Shown here: positions 7,966-17,112 of the stretch, piece after piece
Layout of the letters: each line of letters opens with the position of its first letter
Position numbering within the stretch: position 1 is the first letter of the stretch
DNA from: Treponema sp.
GTDB taxonomy: Bacteria; Spirochaetota; Spirochaetia; Treponematales; Breznakiellaceae
Length of the DNA stretch: 40,432 nucleotides
Direction of reading: 5' to 3'
Assembly (NCBI GenBank): GCA_031278815.1
Contig: JAITJS010000037.1
Span: 1-40,432, forward strand
Position numbers and translations under genes: made by a program
Notes under the pieces: model-generated
Database searches by the model: none
The model's input: only the letters and a program-made list of their open reading frames with translations
Told to the model about the DNA's origin: nothing

Positions 7966-9231
7966 TTAAAGACCTAGCTGGGCATTGACCTGAGATTTGA
8001 AATCCTCAATCACCTGCCCTTTTGTCTTTTCACCGTTCACATAGGCATTGGTAGCCTCAAGAAAGAGGGCTTCGATTGCCTGATCCGTACCTTGGGTAAG
8101 TTTACCGTTGACGTCCTTCGCAAGCTCGGCAAACACCGCATAGTGATTCTGCCCGCCGAGGAAGGGCTCAGAGAAATCACCTTTGATTTTGTCAACGACA
8201 AGCATATTGTCAACCAGATCCCCTGAAGCTTTAGCATACGCCTCAAGGAACGTGTCATCAGTTGTCAAATAACGGATCAATTCTTTGGCGCCTTCAGGGT
8301 TCTTGGTGTTCTTCCACGCGGCAAGCCACGTTCCACCCCAACGGTAGGGCATGGGGCCAGGAATCATAGCCCAGTCACCGGCAGTATCCGGCGCATTGGT
8401 CTTCAACACATAGTGCAGGCCCCAGGTGGGAAGGAAGTAGGAAAAGACCTCTACAGGGATATTGCGTTCATCCGTGAGTTTCCCCTGCATACCGGCGAAC
8501 CAACCTTCTGACCATTGCTGCGCTCGACCTTCATAGCCTTTATCATGCAGTAACTTGACAGTATCAAGATAACTTTCCATCGCAGGATCCATATAGAACT
8601 TGCCGTCAACCACCCAGGGCTTTTCACGAGCCGCCTTATAGGGCATAAGCAGATCTTGGAACGCAGAAACCGCTACGCAGGCGCCCCCTGACTTTGTTTT
8701 CAGCTCTTCTGCGGTTGTGAGGAAGGTAGCTAAATCTTTGAAATAAGTCTGGACTACCTCAGGGTCATCTGTTCCCAAGTACTTTTGGGCAAGACTCCTG
8801 CGGTAGAACACCGCACCGGGTGTAGCCTGCCAGGACATACCATAAACTCTGCCGTTATAACTACCTACATCAACCGGATACTGAAGAATCTTGCTCTTAT
8901 TCACCTCGTATATATCGGTAATATCGAGAAGCAAGCCGGATTCGACGTACTTACGGACAAACGCGTCCTCAAGACCGAACACATCGGGCGCCCCCTGTCC
9001 TGAAGCAAGAACCGGGTCGAGCTTATTGGGGAACTGCTCGGTAGGGGTGAGAGAATACTCAATCGTCATATTAGGATGAGCCGGTTTATAATAATCCTCT
9101 ACAAGACCGCCGATTTCATCGGTGAAAGACCACACCACCAATTTGTTCGGATCAGCACTTGAGCTTTTACTACACCCACTCGCTGCAACGATGAGTACCG
9201 CAACACAGAGATACAAAACTAATTTTCTCAT
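7966..9231 (-). CDS. Extracellular sugar-binding lipoprotein of ABC importer
   Basis: A 421-residue family 1 solute-binding protein. The signal peptide ends in AASGC, making Cys20 the lipidated residue. The mature start VVWSFTDEIGGLVEDYYKPAHP and the later blocks DVFGLEDAFVRKYVESG and YGMSWQATPGAVFYRR are typical of CUT1 carbohydrate-binding proteins. It is the first gene of the sugar operon, expressed from the promoter at 9261-9289. The greater distance to the permease genes (139 bases) is usual where the binding protein is made in excess. Substrate unknown. Confidence 0.9.
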   Translation of the reverse strand: MRKLVLYLCVAVLIVAASGCSKSSSADPNKLVVWSFTDEIGGLVEDYYKPAHPNMTIEYSLTPTEQFPNKLDPVLASGQGAPDVFGLEDAFVRKYVESGLLLDITDIYEVNKSKILQYPVDVGSYNGRVYGMSWQATPGAVFYRRSLAQKYLGTDDPEVVQTYFKDLATFLTTAEELKTKSGGACVAVSAFQDLLMPYKAAREKPWVVDGKFYMDPAMESYLDTVKLLHDKGYEGRAQQWSEGWFAGMQGKLTDERNIPVEVFSYFLPTWGLHYVLKTNAPDTAGDWAMIPGPMPYRWGGTWLAAWKNTKNPEGAKELIRYLTTDDTFLEAYAKASGDLVDNMLVVDKIKGDFSEPFLGGQNHYAVFAELAKDVNGKLTQGTDQAIEALFLEATNAYVNGEKTKGQVIEDFKSQVNAQLGL

Positions 9232-9260
9232 ACATCATTCTCCCAAAAACATGATTGCTT

Positions 9261-9289
9261 ATGATAGCTAAGCCTGAACAATCTGTCAA
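9261..9289 (-). promoter_or_regulatory. Promoter of the sugar ABC operon
   Basis: On the minus strand TTGACA (9289-9284), a 17-base spacer and TATCAT (9266-9261). The transcript would begin about 9254 and reach the ATG at 9231 after some 23 bases. Both hexamers and the spacing are close to ideal. No clear palindromic sugar-repressor operator was seen beside it. Confidence 0.7.
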
Positions 9290-9326
9290 CAACACCCTTA
9301 TGACTTGAGAGGAGCCCTTATATTAA

Positions 9327-9532
9327 CGTGAGTTCACCGGGCAAAATCCGCCGGGCAAGGCGGAGATTATCGCGGTCAATGAGCCGCGCACCCTCAAGGC
9401 GATGGTACCGGCGGGCCTCACCCCCGGTATGGACTATTACCTGCGGGTTTCTACGATGAATTCGCCGAAAGGTTCGGGCTACGTCCTAAAAACCTCCGGG
9501 AAATGAAGTCGGAGTTCCACCTGACCGCGTAG
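9327..9532 (+). pseudogene. Frameshifted C-terminal fragment of a DUF4469-like protein
   Basis: The plus frame from 9327 reads a beta-rich tail with VNEPRTLKAMVPAGLTPG and DYYLRVSTMNS, then hits a stop at 9504-9506. Adding one base in the A-run at about 9488-9492 restores a reading on to NLREMKSEFHLTA and a stop at 9530-9532. That ending, and the NEPRTLK..VPA.L..G.Y pattern, recall the immunoglobulin-like DUF4469 tail found in many treponemal proteins; the family match is from memory. There is no start codon or upstream part, so this is a remnant cut off at the inverted repeat at 9324-9335. Confidence 0.45.
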
Positions 9533-9721
9533 GATTAGGAAAGGGTCCTCTTCAGGCTTAGGAACCGACCGGTTCCCGAATGCGGAACAAGATGCCGATG
9601 CTATGGCGAAATAAGCTGGAAATAGGCGACCCCGTGAGACTACTCACCTACATAACGTGAGGTGAGACGAGAGAAAAAAGGCCGGGAATTACCCGAATGA
9701 ACGCTCATGTTTATCAATACC

Positions 9722-9817
9722 GTCATTGCGAGCGCGACGAAGCAATCCAGTACCTGCGGTGGGCGTATTGGGGGCTGCTCGTCTGGATTGCTTCGTCGCT
9801 TCGCTCCTCGCAATGAC
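9722..9817. repeat. Palindromic intergenic repeat (GTCATTGCGAG type)
   Basis: The left end begins GTCATTGCGAG (9722-9732) and runs to CGACGAAGCAATCCAG (9735-9750); the right end is the inverse, CTGGATTGCTTCGTCG (9783-9798) to CTCGCAATGAC (9807-9817). The right arm has a few extra bases. The RNA or single strand would form a long cruciform with a 32-base loop. Very similar palindromes starting GTCATTGCGAGG are dispersed in intergenic regions of many bacterial genomes, so it is probably a REP/MITE-like element. Confidence 0.7.
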
Positions 9818-9964
9818 ACGGCAAGGCGTGACGTAACGCTATAAGCCTGATCCTTCGCGGTGTCCAGGCCGGATGACGGGCGCGCTCTGTTCTCGTCGAA
9901 CTCACGTTATATTACAAAGAAGGATAGGCTAAACCGCACCCGAGCTATGCCTTTCATACACTTT

Positions 9965-11125
9965 TCATGGGAGGGATTCATAAGAACGATTCTCGTCCCA
10001 AAGTCCTTCCCGGATCTCTCCTCCTATACTGGGAATATCCAGTATGATCTCAGGAAGCACAAGATTAGGATCACTGTCATCGGGCAATTTCGACAGGTTT
10101 GCTTCATAGAGTCGTCTCCATTGGGAGGGATCGTTATACACCCAGGGGTATCCAGCTATGTTCCAAAGACAATCCCGCTCATTCAACCAGGTCCGTATCT
10201 GATATTGCGCCGGCAATGGAAATATCTCATGTACCGATGCAAGGAAATCCAGAACCCTGTTCGCGGCGGCAAGGGTCTTTTCCCAATCCTGTACGGCTCG
10301 GCCCTGTACTGCCTCGGCATAAGCAGCCTGAGCGGCCCCATACGGCTCAGGAAAGTTGGTTTCCGCATTAATTGCGGTAGCCCAGTCGAGCCGTTCTTTG
10401 GCCGCAACAATGGCTCCATTGGCCTCCTCTCGTTTCCAAAGATCGATACGGGCAATCGCCCTGTTTACCTGTTCTGCCGCAGCTATGGCGCCGTCTAAAT
10501 CACCTACAAGACGCTTATCGAGTGCCTGTTTATAGGTATCTTCAGCCTCCATAAAAGTATCTCGGAATTGGATATCCGCCCCAATCGACACTGCCCAGTC
10601 CAACCGTTCTTTAGCCGCAGCCATGATCCGATCTGCTTCCTGGGCTTTACGCAACTGAGCGGCCCGATTAAGGGCATCAATTTCCGCTACTACAGCGAGT
10701 ACCTTGTTTGCCTCAGAAAGCACTTCATCCCAGTTTTTCGCAGTTTTTGCTTTCACCGCATCATTGTAGGCCGTACCGGCCCGGGTATAAGGTTCGGGGA
10801 AAAGGGTCTTGGCCCCAACCGATGTAGCCCAGTCCAGCCTGGCTTTGGCTGCTGCCAGGGCTGTATCAGCCTCGTTCATATCAAGTTGCCGTGCTACATA
10901 GGCATCGGACATCATTGCATACTTGAGGGCTTCTTCTGCATAGGCCGTGGCAGCATCATAATCCCCTAGCTCAAAACGTTCTTGGGCTAATCCTAAAAGC
11001 CGGACACTCTCCAGAAAATATTCATTATTGACCAAGGTGCTATTATCCGCTGGGGCCGCAGCAAGGGATGCCCCAAGCATACCAAGGAGCAAACCCCATA
11101 CCACCGAAGGAATTACTCGGTTCAT
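9965..11125 (-). CDS. Secreted repeat protein with C-terminal LysM-like domain
   Basis: A 386-residue exported protein with a signal peptide (1-24, ending LAAA). An N-terminal TPR-like helical pair (35-80) precedes three degenerate repeats of about 75 residues, each starting AKxRLDWAxSxxA (near 93, 171 and 242) followed by F.(E/D)..Y..A...Y and W or L...L..A. The last 70 residues (304-372) contain RDCLWNIAGYPWVYNDPSQW, then RRLYEANLSKLPD and PEIILDIPSI, a LysM-like peptidoglycan-binding pattern. It is coupled by a four-base overlap to the lipoprotein gene upstream, so the pair probably forms an envelope complex. Exact role unknown. Confidence 0.75.
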   Translation of the reverse strand: MNRVIPSVVWGLLLGMLGASLAAAPADNSTLVNNEYFLESVRLLGLAQERFELGDYDAATAYAEEALKYAMMSDAYVARQLDMNEADTALAAAKARLDWATSVGAKTLFPEPYTRAGTAYNDAVKAKTAKNWDEVLSEANKVLAVVAEIDALNRAAQLRKAQEADRIMAAAKERLDWAVSIGADIQFRDTFMEAEDTYKQALDKRLVGDLDGAIAAAEQVNRAIARIDLWKREEANGAIVAAKERLDWATAINAETNFPEPYGAAQAAYAEAVQGRAVQDWEKTLAAANRVLDFLASVHEIFPLPAQYQIRTWLNERDCLWNIAGYPWVYNDPSQWRRLYEANLSKLPDDSDPNLVLPEIILDIPSIGGEIREGLWDENRSYESLP

Positions 11126-12195
11126 CGTATACCTCCCAGTTTGGCTTGGGCGCTCTTTGCCCGTTTATCGCTGTCGGCGATCTTATCTTGGGCGGTCTTT
11201 ATGGCTTTTTCCGCAGTTTGGCGTTTTTTCATCGTCGCATCCCGGACTGCGGCGAACTGGTCTGCTCCTTGGGTAAAGAGTTCCAAGGCCTGCTTAAAAT
11301 CTTTGGCGCTCATAAACCCTTCCCCTTCGGTATAAATCGAATCCGCTTCCTCAAAGGCCGTCTTCATTGCTGCGGGGGCTTTAAGATTCACCGCCTCTTC
11401 CCGCAGGGCTTTGACTCGCTGTCGTTGTTCTTCTGCCAGGGCTTCCCAGCCGGTATCAGCCACCTGCTGGTATTGAGCCAGGGCCGCTGTCGCATCTTGT
11501 TGAGCCAGAGCCATATCCTTCCCCTCATAGGCCGAAGCTACCTGCTGCATATACGCTTCTGCAGCGGCAAATGTCTGGGGATCAAAACGGCTCAGATTAT
11601 GGGTCTCAATTTCTAACCGAATCCCCAGAGCTGAAGCTTCTGTTTTCAGCAAGACATACAGGGCTTCGGTCATCGCAGACTCCTGGGCAAAGGCATAATA
11701 ATCTTGTGCCTCATAGCGGCTCAGGGCCGCGGCTGCGGTATTATCTGCCCTATCCAGGACTTCAGGAAGCAATGCCGCAGCCCCTGCCTCAAGGGCCTCT
11801 TCCCGAGCCTTTTGAAGCACCTGGTCTCTCTGTTCCTTATAATGAAATATGGCTTTTAAAGCGATTGCATTATAGGAGTCCTCTAAGGCGGTATAGGTCT
11901 CTATGGCCTCTTGGTAGGCTTGTTCGCTTCCCGGTTTGAGGGCTTCTGCCTGGGCGTACCGGGATTCAGCGCTGTTCCATTCATCAGGATAAGAGACCGG
12001 CCCTTCAAAATCCTCGGCTAGCTTACGGGCGTTCTTTGTCCGTTCCTTAACAGAGGTCAATTCCTGGACGGTCTCGTTATGGGGACCTTCTTCTTCGGAT
12101 GCTGGGGTACTGGATGGAGGAGCACTACCGCAAGAAATCATGCAAAGGATGATTCCGATTCCTACTACTGTGCTTATCCCAAAGGGATGTTTCAT
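11122..12195 (-). CDS. Helical-repeat lipoprotein, partner of the LysM-like protein
   Basis: A 357-residue lipoprotein: signal peptide with lipobox MISC, lipidated Cys22, then a Pro/Ser/Glu-rich linker and an almost wholly alpha-helical body of Ala/Glu/Gln-rich segments. These resemble loose TPR-like helices (for example ESRYAQAEALKPGSEQAYQEA and FKQALELFTQGADQFAA) with a lysine-rich coiled tail. Its stop overlaps the start of the LysM-like repeat gene. No named family was recognised. The composition suggests a periplasm-facing scaffold anchored in a membrane, with the neighbour binding cell wall. Confidence 0.7.
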   Translation of the reverse strand: MKHPFGISTVVGIGIILCMISCGSAPPSSTPASEEEGPHNETVQELTSVKERTKNARKLAEDFEGPVSYPDEWNSAESRYAQAEALKPGSEQAYQEAIETYTALEDSYNAIALKAIFHYKEQRDQVLQKAREEALEAGAAALLPEVLDRADNTAAAALSRYEAQDYYAFAQESAMTEALYVLLKTEASALGIRLEIETHNLSRFDPQTFAAAEAYMQQVASAYEGKDMALAQQDATAALAQYQQVADTGWEALAEEQRQRVKALREEAVNLKAPAAMKTAFEEADSIYTEGEGFMSAKDFKQALELFTQGADQFAAVRDATMKKRQTAEKAIKTAQDKIADSDKRAKSAQAKLGGIR

Positions 12196-12584
12196 ACTTG
12201 TCTCCTCACCATAGTATACATTGGAACTGCTATGAGCCTTGGGCTACCTACCCTGGTACGATTACTTACTTTTACCCTTACTAGTCTCTTGGTTTAGAAT
12301 GTATATGTGCTAAAAGTAGGCTATTAGGTCGATAATACTCATTTTTAATGCAGGCTTTGAGCAATCTGTCATTTGATTTAATTATATATATAATATCTTT
12401 ACTTGAAAATATAATCTTAATTTTTATTTTCGTATTTTTTGAGGAATTTCTTAATCTGAAACCACCTTAAAGAATTATGGGGTTTTTGTATCTTTATGAT
12501 ACATCCCTATACATCCTTCTGGATTTTCCAGTATGATCTACCCATGAGCCCCCCTCAAATCCCAGGTGAATCCACGAGCCCTCT
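12196..12584. other. AT-rich divergent intergenic region
   Basis: No coding potential was found. The right part (12360-12480) is very AT-rich, with an ATTATATATATAATAT-like self-complementary run near 12379-12394. The region must hold the promoters for the lipoprotein operon (minus) and the methyltransferase gene (plus). A TATACT at about 12223-12218 (minus) is a possible -10 box, but no good -35 partner was seen. Confidence 0.4.
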
Positions 12585-13907
12585 ATGAAACGTATTATTT
12601 TGAAAGCCGGTGAAGAAAGGCGTATCGTTTCAGGCCACCCGTGGGTCTATGATAACGAGGTCGCCCGGATCCTCGACTCAAAAGGCCCGGCAAGCCTGGA
12701 TCCAGGAGAGACTGCGGATGTGGAAAGTTCAGGAAGAACCTATTTGGGCAGAGCCTTGGTAAACCCCTTCTCTAAAATAATCGCCCGTATATACAGTCCT
12801 TCTAAGGAAGGGATGGATAAAGGCTTTTTTAAGCGTCGGATTCGAGAAGCTCTCGCTCGAAGGACCGGGTATGATCTGCACCGAGAATCCGCCCGAATCG
12901 TCTTTGGAGAAGCGGATTTCCTCCCGGGTCTTATCATCGACCGCTTCGTAGGCTGGCCCCTGGAACACCTGGAAGCTGCCGTTTCAGAACGGCCCATCCG
13001 ATTCGAGCGCTCTGAATCTGCCCTGGGTCCACCGAGTTCATGGCTTTCGGTGCAGTTCCTCAGCTATGGTATGGATAAGCGCAAGGACCTAATCTTGGCG
13101 GCCCTGGAAGAGGTCTTGGGAAACCTTCCCGTCGGTGCACCCCCCCGCCCCCTGGGACTGCCCACAGGAATCATGGAGAAGTCTCCAATCCTGATACGGG
13201 AACGGGAAGGGCTTCCTTCACGGGAAGGGCTCATCTCTGGCAGTCTTCCCTCAGGGGGTATCCTGATCTTTGAAAACACCTTTCCCTTTGGGGCAGATCT
13301 TGAGCAGGGACAGAAGACCGGCTATTTTCTTGACCAAAAGGAAAACCGCCAAAGCCTCAAGCACTGGATTGTTCCTGGGGCCCGGATCTTGGAGGGATGC
13401 TCCTATACCGGGAGCTTTGGTATTCACGCTGCCCGTTTTGGCGCATCTTCGGTCCAGATACTGGATGCTTCCCCGCTGGCTCTCAAACAGGGGCTGCACA
13501 ATGCCCGGCTCAACGGCGTTGAGGATCGGATTATTCCGGTGGAAGGAGATGTGTTTGATGTCCTGCGCACCTATGAACGAAACCGCAAGGAACGGTTTGA
13601 TCTCATCATCCTGGACCCGCCGGCTTTTGCCAAAACCCGTTCCTCCCTGGAAGGAGCCCTCCGGGGCTACAAGGAAATTAACCTGCGAGCCTTGAAGCTC
13701 CTCAACAAAGGGGGTGTGCTGGTAACTTGTTCGTGCAGTTATACCGTCGATGAACCGCGGTTCAAGCGCATGGTGGTGGAGGCTGCCGGAGACGCACAAC
13801 GCAGGCTCATACAGCTTGATTTTCGCTATCAATCTCCGGATCATCCTATTTTGATAGGGTATGATGAATCCTTATATCTCAAATGCGGATTTTACCGGGT
13901 CCTGTAG
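12585..13907 (+). CDS. RlmI-like 23S rRNA cytosine-5 methyltransferase
   Basis: A 440-residue SAM-dependent methyltransferase of the RlmI/YccW (COG1092) family. An N-terminal PUA domain (about 1-75, GHPWVYDNEV) binds RNA; a middle EEHAD-like domain follows with GEADFLPGLIIDRF; and the catalytic Rossmann domain contains EGCSYTGSFGIHAARFGA (SAM loop), DPPAFAK (344-350) and VTCSCSY (380-386). RlmI modifies C1962 of E. coli 23S rRNA. It is about 40 residues longer than RlmI, mostly from an insert between about 125 and 215 rich in Pro, Gly and Ser. It has no obvious Shine-Dalgarno sequence. Exact target base is inferred from family. Confidence 0.85.
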   Translation: MKRIILKAGEERRIVSGHPWVYDNEVARILDSKGPASLDPGETADVESSGRTYLGRALVNPFSKIIARIYSPSKEGMDKGFFKRRIREALARRTGYDLHRESARIVFGEADFLPGLIIDRFVGWPLEHLEAAVSERPIRFERSESALGPPSSWLSVQFLSYGMDKRKDLILAALEEVLGNLPVGAPPRPLGLPTGIMEKSPILIREREGLPSREGLISGSLPSGGILIFENTFPFGADLEQGQKTGYFLDQKENRQSLKHWIVPGARILEGCSYTGSFGIHAARFGASSVQILDASPLALKQGLHNARLNGVEDRIIPVEGDVFDVLRTYERNRKERFDLIILDPPAFAKTRSSLEGALRGYKEINLRALKLLNKGGVLVTCSCSYTVDEPRFKRMVVEAAGDAQRRLIQLDFRYQSPDHPILIGYDESLYLKCGFYRVL

Positions 13908-14114
13908 TGCCGGGGAACGCATCACTCCTCCTTTATGCTGGCCGTGGATCCTGGGATGTATCTTGGAAGTGTCATTAGTATCCTTGCAATTTATCGAGGA
14001 AAACAGTATGGTAATATATATCAAGGCTTCTACATTTAAAATTATATTTCTTTATATAAAAGGACTTAAAAAAGTGAATGCAGGAACCCTGTAATATATA
14101 CATAAGGAGTACTT

Positions 14115-15449
14115 ATGGCTAAAATAGTATTAATCGGGGCGAATCACGCTGGTACCGCTGCAGCCAACACTATCTTGGATGCCTATCCAGAGCATACATT
14201 GGTTATTTTTGACGGTAATAGTAACATCAGTTATCTTGGATGTGGTACGGCCCTGTGGATTGGACGGCAGATCGATAAACCCGATGGCCTTTTCTATGCT
14301 TCTAAGGATACCTTCACCGCTAAAAAGGCGGAAGTTTACATGGAAACTGAAGTGAAGCGGATAGATTTTACGGCAAAACAGGTCTATGGTGTAACGAAAA
14401 CCGGTAAGGAGATCTCCGAGTCCTATGATAAACTCATCATTGCCACTGGTTCTCTTCCCATCACCCCGAAGATCAAAGGGCTGGACCTGCCTCAAGTGTG
14501 CTACGTGAAGCGTTTCCAGGACGGGCAGCACATAAACCAGCTTCTGGATCAGGGGGATATTAAAACCGTGGCCGTGGTTGGGGCCGGTTACATCGGCGTA
14601 GAGCTTGCCGAAGCAGTGCAACGCCGGGGAAAGGAGGTCCTGCTTTTTGAAGCGGCCACCACTTCCCTTTCCACTTATTACGATGAATGGTTCACCCAGG
14701 ATATGGATAAGGTCCTGAAGGATAAAGGCATTGCCCTCCACTTTGGAGAACTGGTCCAGGAAGTCACCGGGACTGATAAGGTCAAGTCCATCATCACCAA
14801 CAAAGGGGAATACCCAGTGGATCTGATTATCATGGCCATAGGGTTCCGCCCCAATACCGGCCTGGCTGCCCAGGACCTAGAGACCTTCTCAAACGGCGCA
14901 TACAAGGTCAATTTGAAACAGGAAACCAGCAAACCCGATGTCTATGCCATCGGAGACTGTGCTACGGTGTACAGCAATGCCCTGGGAACTCAGGCCTATA
15001 TTGCCCTGGCCACCAATGCGGTGCGGAGCGGGGTAGTAGCAGGGCATAACGCCGGGGGAACGCCCCTGGAATCGGTGGGGGTCCAAGGGTCCAATGGGAT
15101 CTGTATCTATGGATACAAGATGGTTTCCACCGGACTCAACCTCAAGGCCGCGGAAAAGGCAGGCTTTACCCCCTTGTATACCCAATTCGAAGATACCCAG
15201 AAACCGGCCTTCATTACAGAGGATAACCATACCGTTAAAATCCGTATTGTCTACGATAAAACGAGCCGCCGGGTTTTAGGGGCTCAGATGGCTTCGTACC
15301 AGGATATTTCCATGGGGATCCATCTGTTCTCCCTGGCGATTGAGGAGAAGATCACCATTGATAAGCTCAAGCTTCTGGATATTTTCTTTCTCCCTCATTT
15401 CAACCAACCCTATAATTATATTACCATGGCGGCTCTCTCGGCCAAGTAG
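14115..15449 (+). CDS. nox: NADH oxidase, water-forming (Nox)
   Basis: A 444-residue flavoprotein of the CoA-disulfide reductase/NADH oxidase group. FAD motif GANHAGTAAA (8-17), the redox-active cysteine in YLGCGTALW (Cys43, the residue that cycles to sulfenic acid), NADH-binding VVGAGYIG (154-161), second FAD motif YAIGDCA (277-283) and the C-terminal dimer domain with PHFNQPYN. It reduces oxygen to water with NADH, protecting an anaerobe or microaerophile and regenerating NAD. A good AAGGAG site precedes the ATG. Such oxidases are well known in treponemes, fitting the acetate kinase later in the window. A CoA-disulfide reductase role is less likely but not excluded. Confidence 0.88.
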   Translation: MAKIVLIGANHAGTAAANTILDAYPEHTLVIFDGNSNISYLGCGTALWIGRQIDKPDGLFYASKDTFTAKKAEVYMETEVKRIDFTAKQVYGVTKTGKEISESYDKLIIATGSLPITPKIKGLDLPQVCYVKRFQDGQHINQLLDQGDIKTVAVVGAGYIGVELAEAVQRRGKEVLLFEAATTSLSTYYDEWFTQDMDKVLKDKGIALHFGELVQEVTGTDKVKSIITNKGEYPVDLIIMAIGFRPNTGLAAQDLETFSNGAYKVNLKQETSKPDVYAIGDCATVYSNALGTQAYIALATNAVRSGVVAGHNAGGTPLESVGVQGSNGICIYGYKMVSTGLNLKAAEKAGFTPLYTQFEDTQKPAFITEDNHTVKIRIVYDKTSRRVLGAQMASYQDISMGIHLFSLAIEEKITIDKLKLLDIFFLPHFNQPYNYITMAALSAK

Positions 15450-15609
15450 AGGAAGGAGCGATCCAGGCTAAACCCATAGTTTCACTTTTATATGGAGAGG
15501 GAAGAAATCCTAAAAATTAGGAGCTAGATGAGTTGCTCCGTAAAAGAACAGATAATTAAAAACTAAAAGGACAAGGGAAATCTAAAAATTAACGTAACCT
15601 CTGGAAAGG

Positions 15610-17025
15610 ATGCCCATGAAGGAGGTTATTTTTATCGATAAAAGGGAACGTATGAATAGCATGATTGGTATTGTCGGTGTAATGGGAATTCTGGTAGTGG
15701 TTGTGGTGTTGGTGGTTCGTTTAAAGCAAGACGGCTCCACGCCAAATAAACGGGCTAAAAATCAGGAAATACTGTTTAAACAGGCAAGTAAATGGCTTGA
15801 ACAAAACCCCCGGGACCCGGAAGCACTGGTTATCGTAGGGAATATTTATTTTAAGGAACATAATTGGAATGCGGCCTTTAAGACCTATGAAATCTTAGCC
15901 GAATTATCCCTGACCCATAAGAATCTTGATGAATTTGAGATACAGCTACGCTATGGCCTTACCGCCTTAGCGTTGGGAAAACAGGATGAGGCCCACAAAG
16001 CCTTGCTCTTAGCTCGGTCCTTGCAACCGAGTAATTTTGATGTAACCTATAACCTGGGGGTTCTTGAATTTCAAAAAAAAAATTATGAGAAAGCTGCCCA
16101 TGCGCTTATTCATGCCTGTAGACAGAACCCTGAACATCCCCAGGCGCTTCGCTATCTGGGAGATTCCTTCGTCAATCTTGGTAAATACAAAGAAGCCCTC
16201 CCCCTGATCCGTAAAGCCATTGACTTTGCTCCCACTGATAAGGACTGCCTCTATACCTTGGCAACTTGTTATTTTGAGCTTGGCCGGATCGATCAGGCCC
16301 TGAATATTTTCTCCCATCTTCGTCTTGACCCGGTACTAGGAGGCCGTGCGTGTCTCCATGCAGGGCTTATTCACATAACGCAGCATCAAGATGTAAATGC
16401 CATGCAAGATTTTGAAATGGGTCTCAAATATGACAAGAATTGTTCCCCTGAAGTGATGACTGAGATGCGCTACCAGCTGGCTACGGTTTATCTTGGACAA
16501 AATGAAATAGGAAAAGCCTTAAGTTTGCTGGAACAGATCCGTGCTGACAACCCATGGTATAAAGACGTCACTATTTTGATAGATCGGTATAAGGAACTCA
16601 ATGCCAATAAGAATTATCAAATTTTCATGATGGCCCCGAGTGCGGATTTTATCGCCTTGTGCCGTAAGATCGTATTAAGTTATTATGTGCAAGGGAAAGT
16701 AAAAATACTCAATATTACCAATAGAAGTGAATGGGTCGATATAACTACGGAGGTCGAAACCGCCAAATGGTCAGATACGATTATATTCCGGTTTATCCGA
16801 ACTCTCGGCTCCATAGGGGAATTGGTGATTCGAGATTTTCATGCCCGCATCAAAGAAATCAAAGCGGGTAAGGGGATTTGTCTCAGTTGTGGTCAATATT
16901 CTGATGAAGCCCGGCGATATACCGAAGCCCGCATTATTGATCTCATAGAAAAAGAAAAATTCATGGCTATCTTAAATACCGTAGATGCCAGGATGGATTC
17001 TTCTACTGCTATGGTGCATAAGTAA
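15610..17025 (+). CDS. Membrane-anchored TPR protein with degenerate Mrr-like nuclease domain
   Basis: A 471-residue protein. One N-terminal transmembrane helix (about 19-37) is followed by TPR-type repeats (about 50-335, for example ALRYLGDSFVNLGKYKEALPLIRKAI broken by W/G/Y/A positions). The last 120 residues (about 345-460) match the Mrr_cat restriction-endonuclease-like fold: FIALCRKIVLSYY, then GELVIRDFHARIKEI and AGKGICLSCGQYSDEARRY, ending IIDLIEKEKF. The usual catalytic QxK strand reads FRF (393-395), so it is probably inactive. Start is uncertain: ATG at 15616 has AAAGGA six bases upstream, and ATG at 15652 has AAAAGGG; either gives the same domains. It lies alone, ahead of a strong terminator. 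Confidence 0.75.
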   Translation: MPMKEVIFIDKRERMNSMIGIVGVMGILVVVVVLVVRLKQDGSTPNKRAKNQEILFKQASKWLEQNPRDPEALVIVGNIYFKEHNWNAAFKTYEILAELSLTHKNLDEFEIQLRYGLTALALGKQDEAHKALLLARSLQPSNFDVTYNLGVLEFQKKNYEKAAHALIHACRQNPEHPQALRYLGDSFVNLGKYKEALPLIRKAIDFAPTDKDCLYTLATCYFELGRIDQALNIFSHLRLDPVLGGRACLHAGLIHITQHQDVNAMQDFEMGLKYDKNCSPEVMTEMRYQLATVYLGQNEIGKALSLLEQIRADNPWYKDVTILIDRYKELNANKNYQIFMMAPSADFIALCRKIVLSYYVQGKVKILNITNRSEWVDITTEVETAKWSDTIIFRFIRTLGSIGELVIRDFHARIKEIKAGKGICLSCGQYSDEARRYTEARIIDLIEKEKFMAILNTVDARMDSSTAMVHK

Positions 17026-17112
17026 GAAGGTTTATGATGGGATCAGGTATGAAGGATAGTAAGCAATCCGTAGACCTCCTTAAGGTTTATAAGCTTCACC
17101 ATCACGTACCCC

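Larger units (their letters stand above)
9324..9909. repeat. Decayed segment bounded by a 12-bp inverted repeat
   Basis: TAACGTGAGTTC at 9324-9335 recurs inverted as GAACTCACGTTA at 9898-9909. TAACGTGAG also appears at 9653-9661. Between the arms lie the gene fragment (9327-9532), about 190 bases with no recognisable coding, and a palindromic repeat (9722-9817). No transposase is present. It could be a small non-autonomous insertion or two pieces of rearranged DNA; the arms are short enough that chance is not excluded. Confidence 0.4.

Noticed and set aside
15520-15539. Terminator after the NADH oxidase gene
   Set aside because: Only a five-base-pair stem with a ten-base loop and no T-run.
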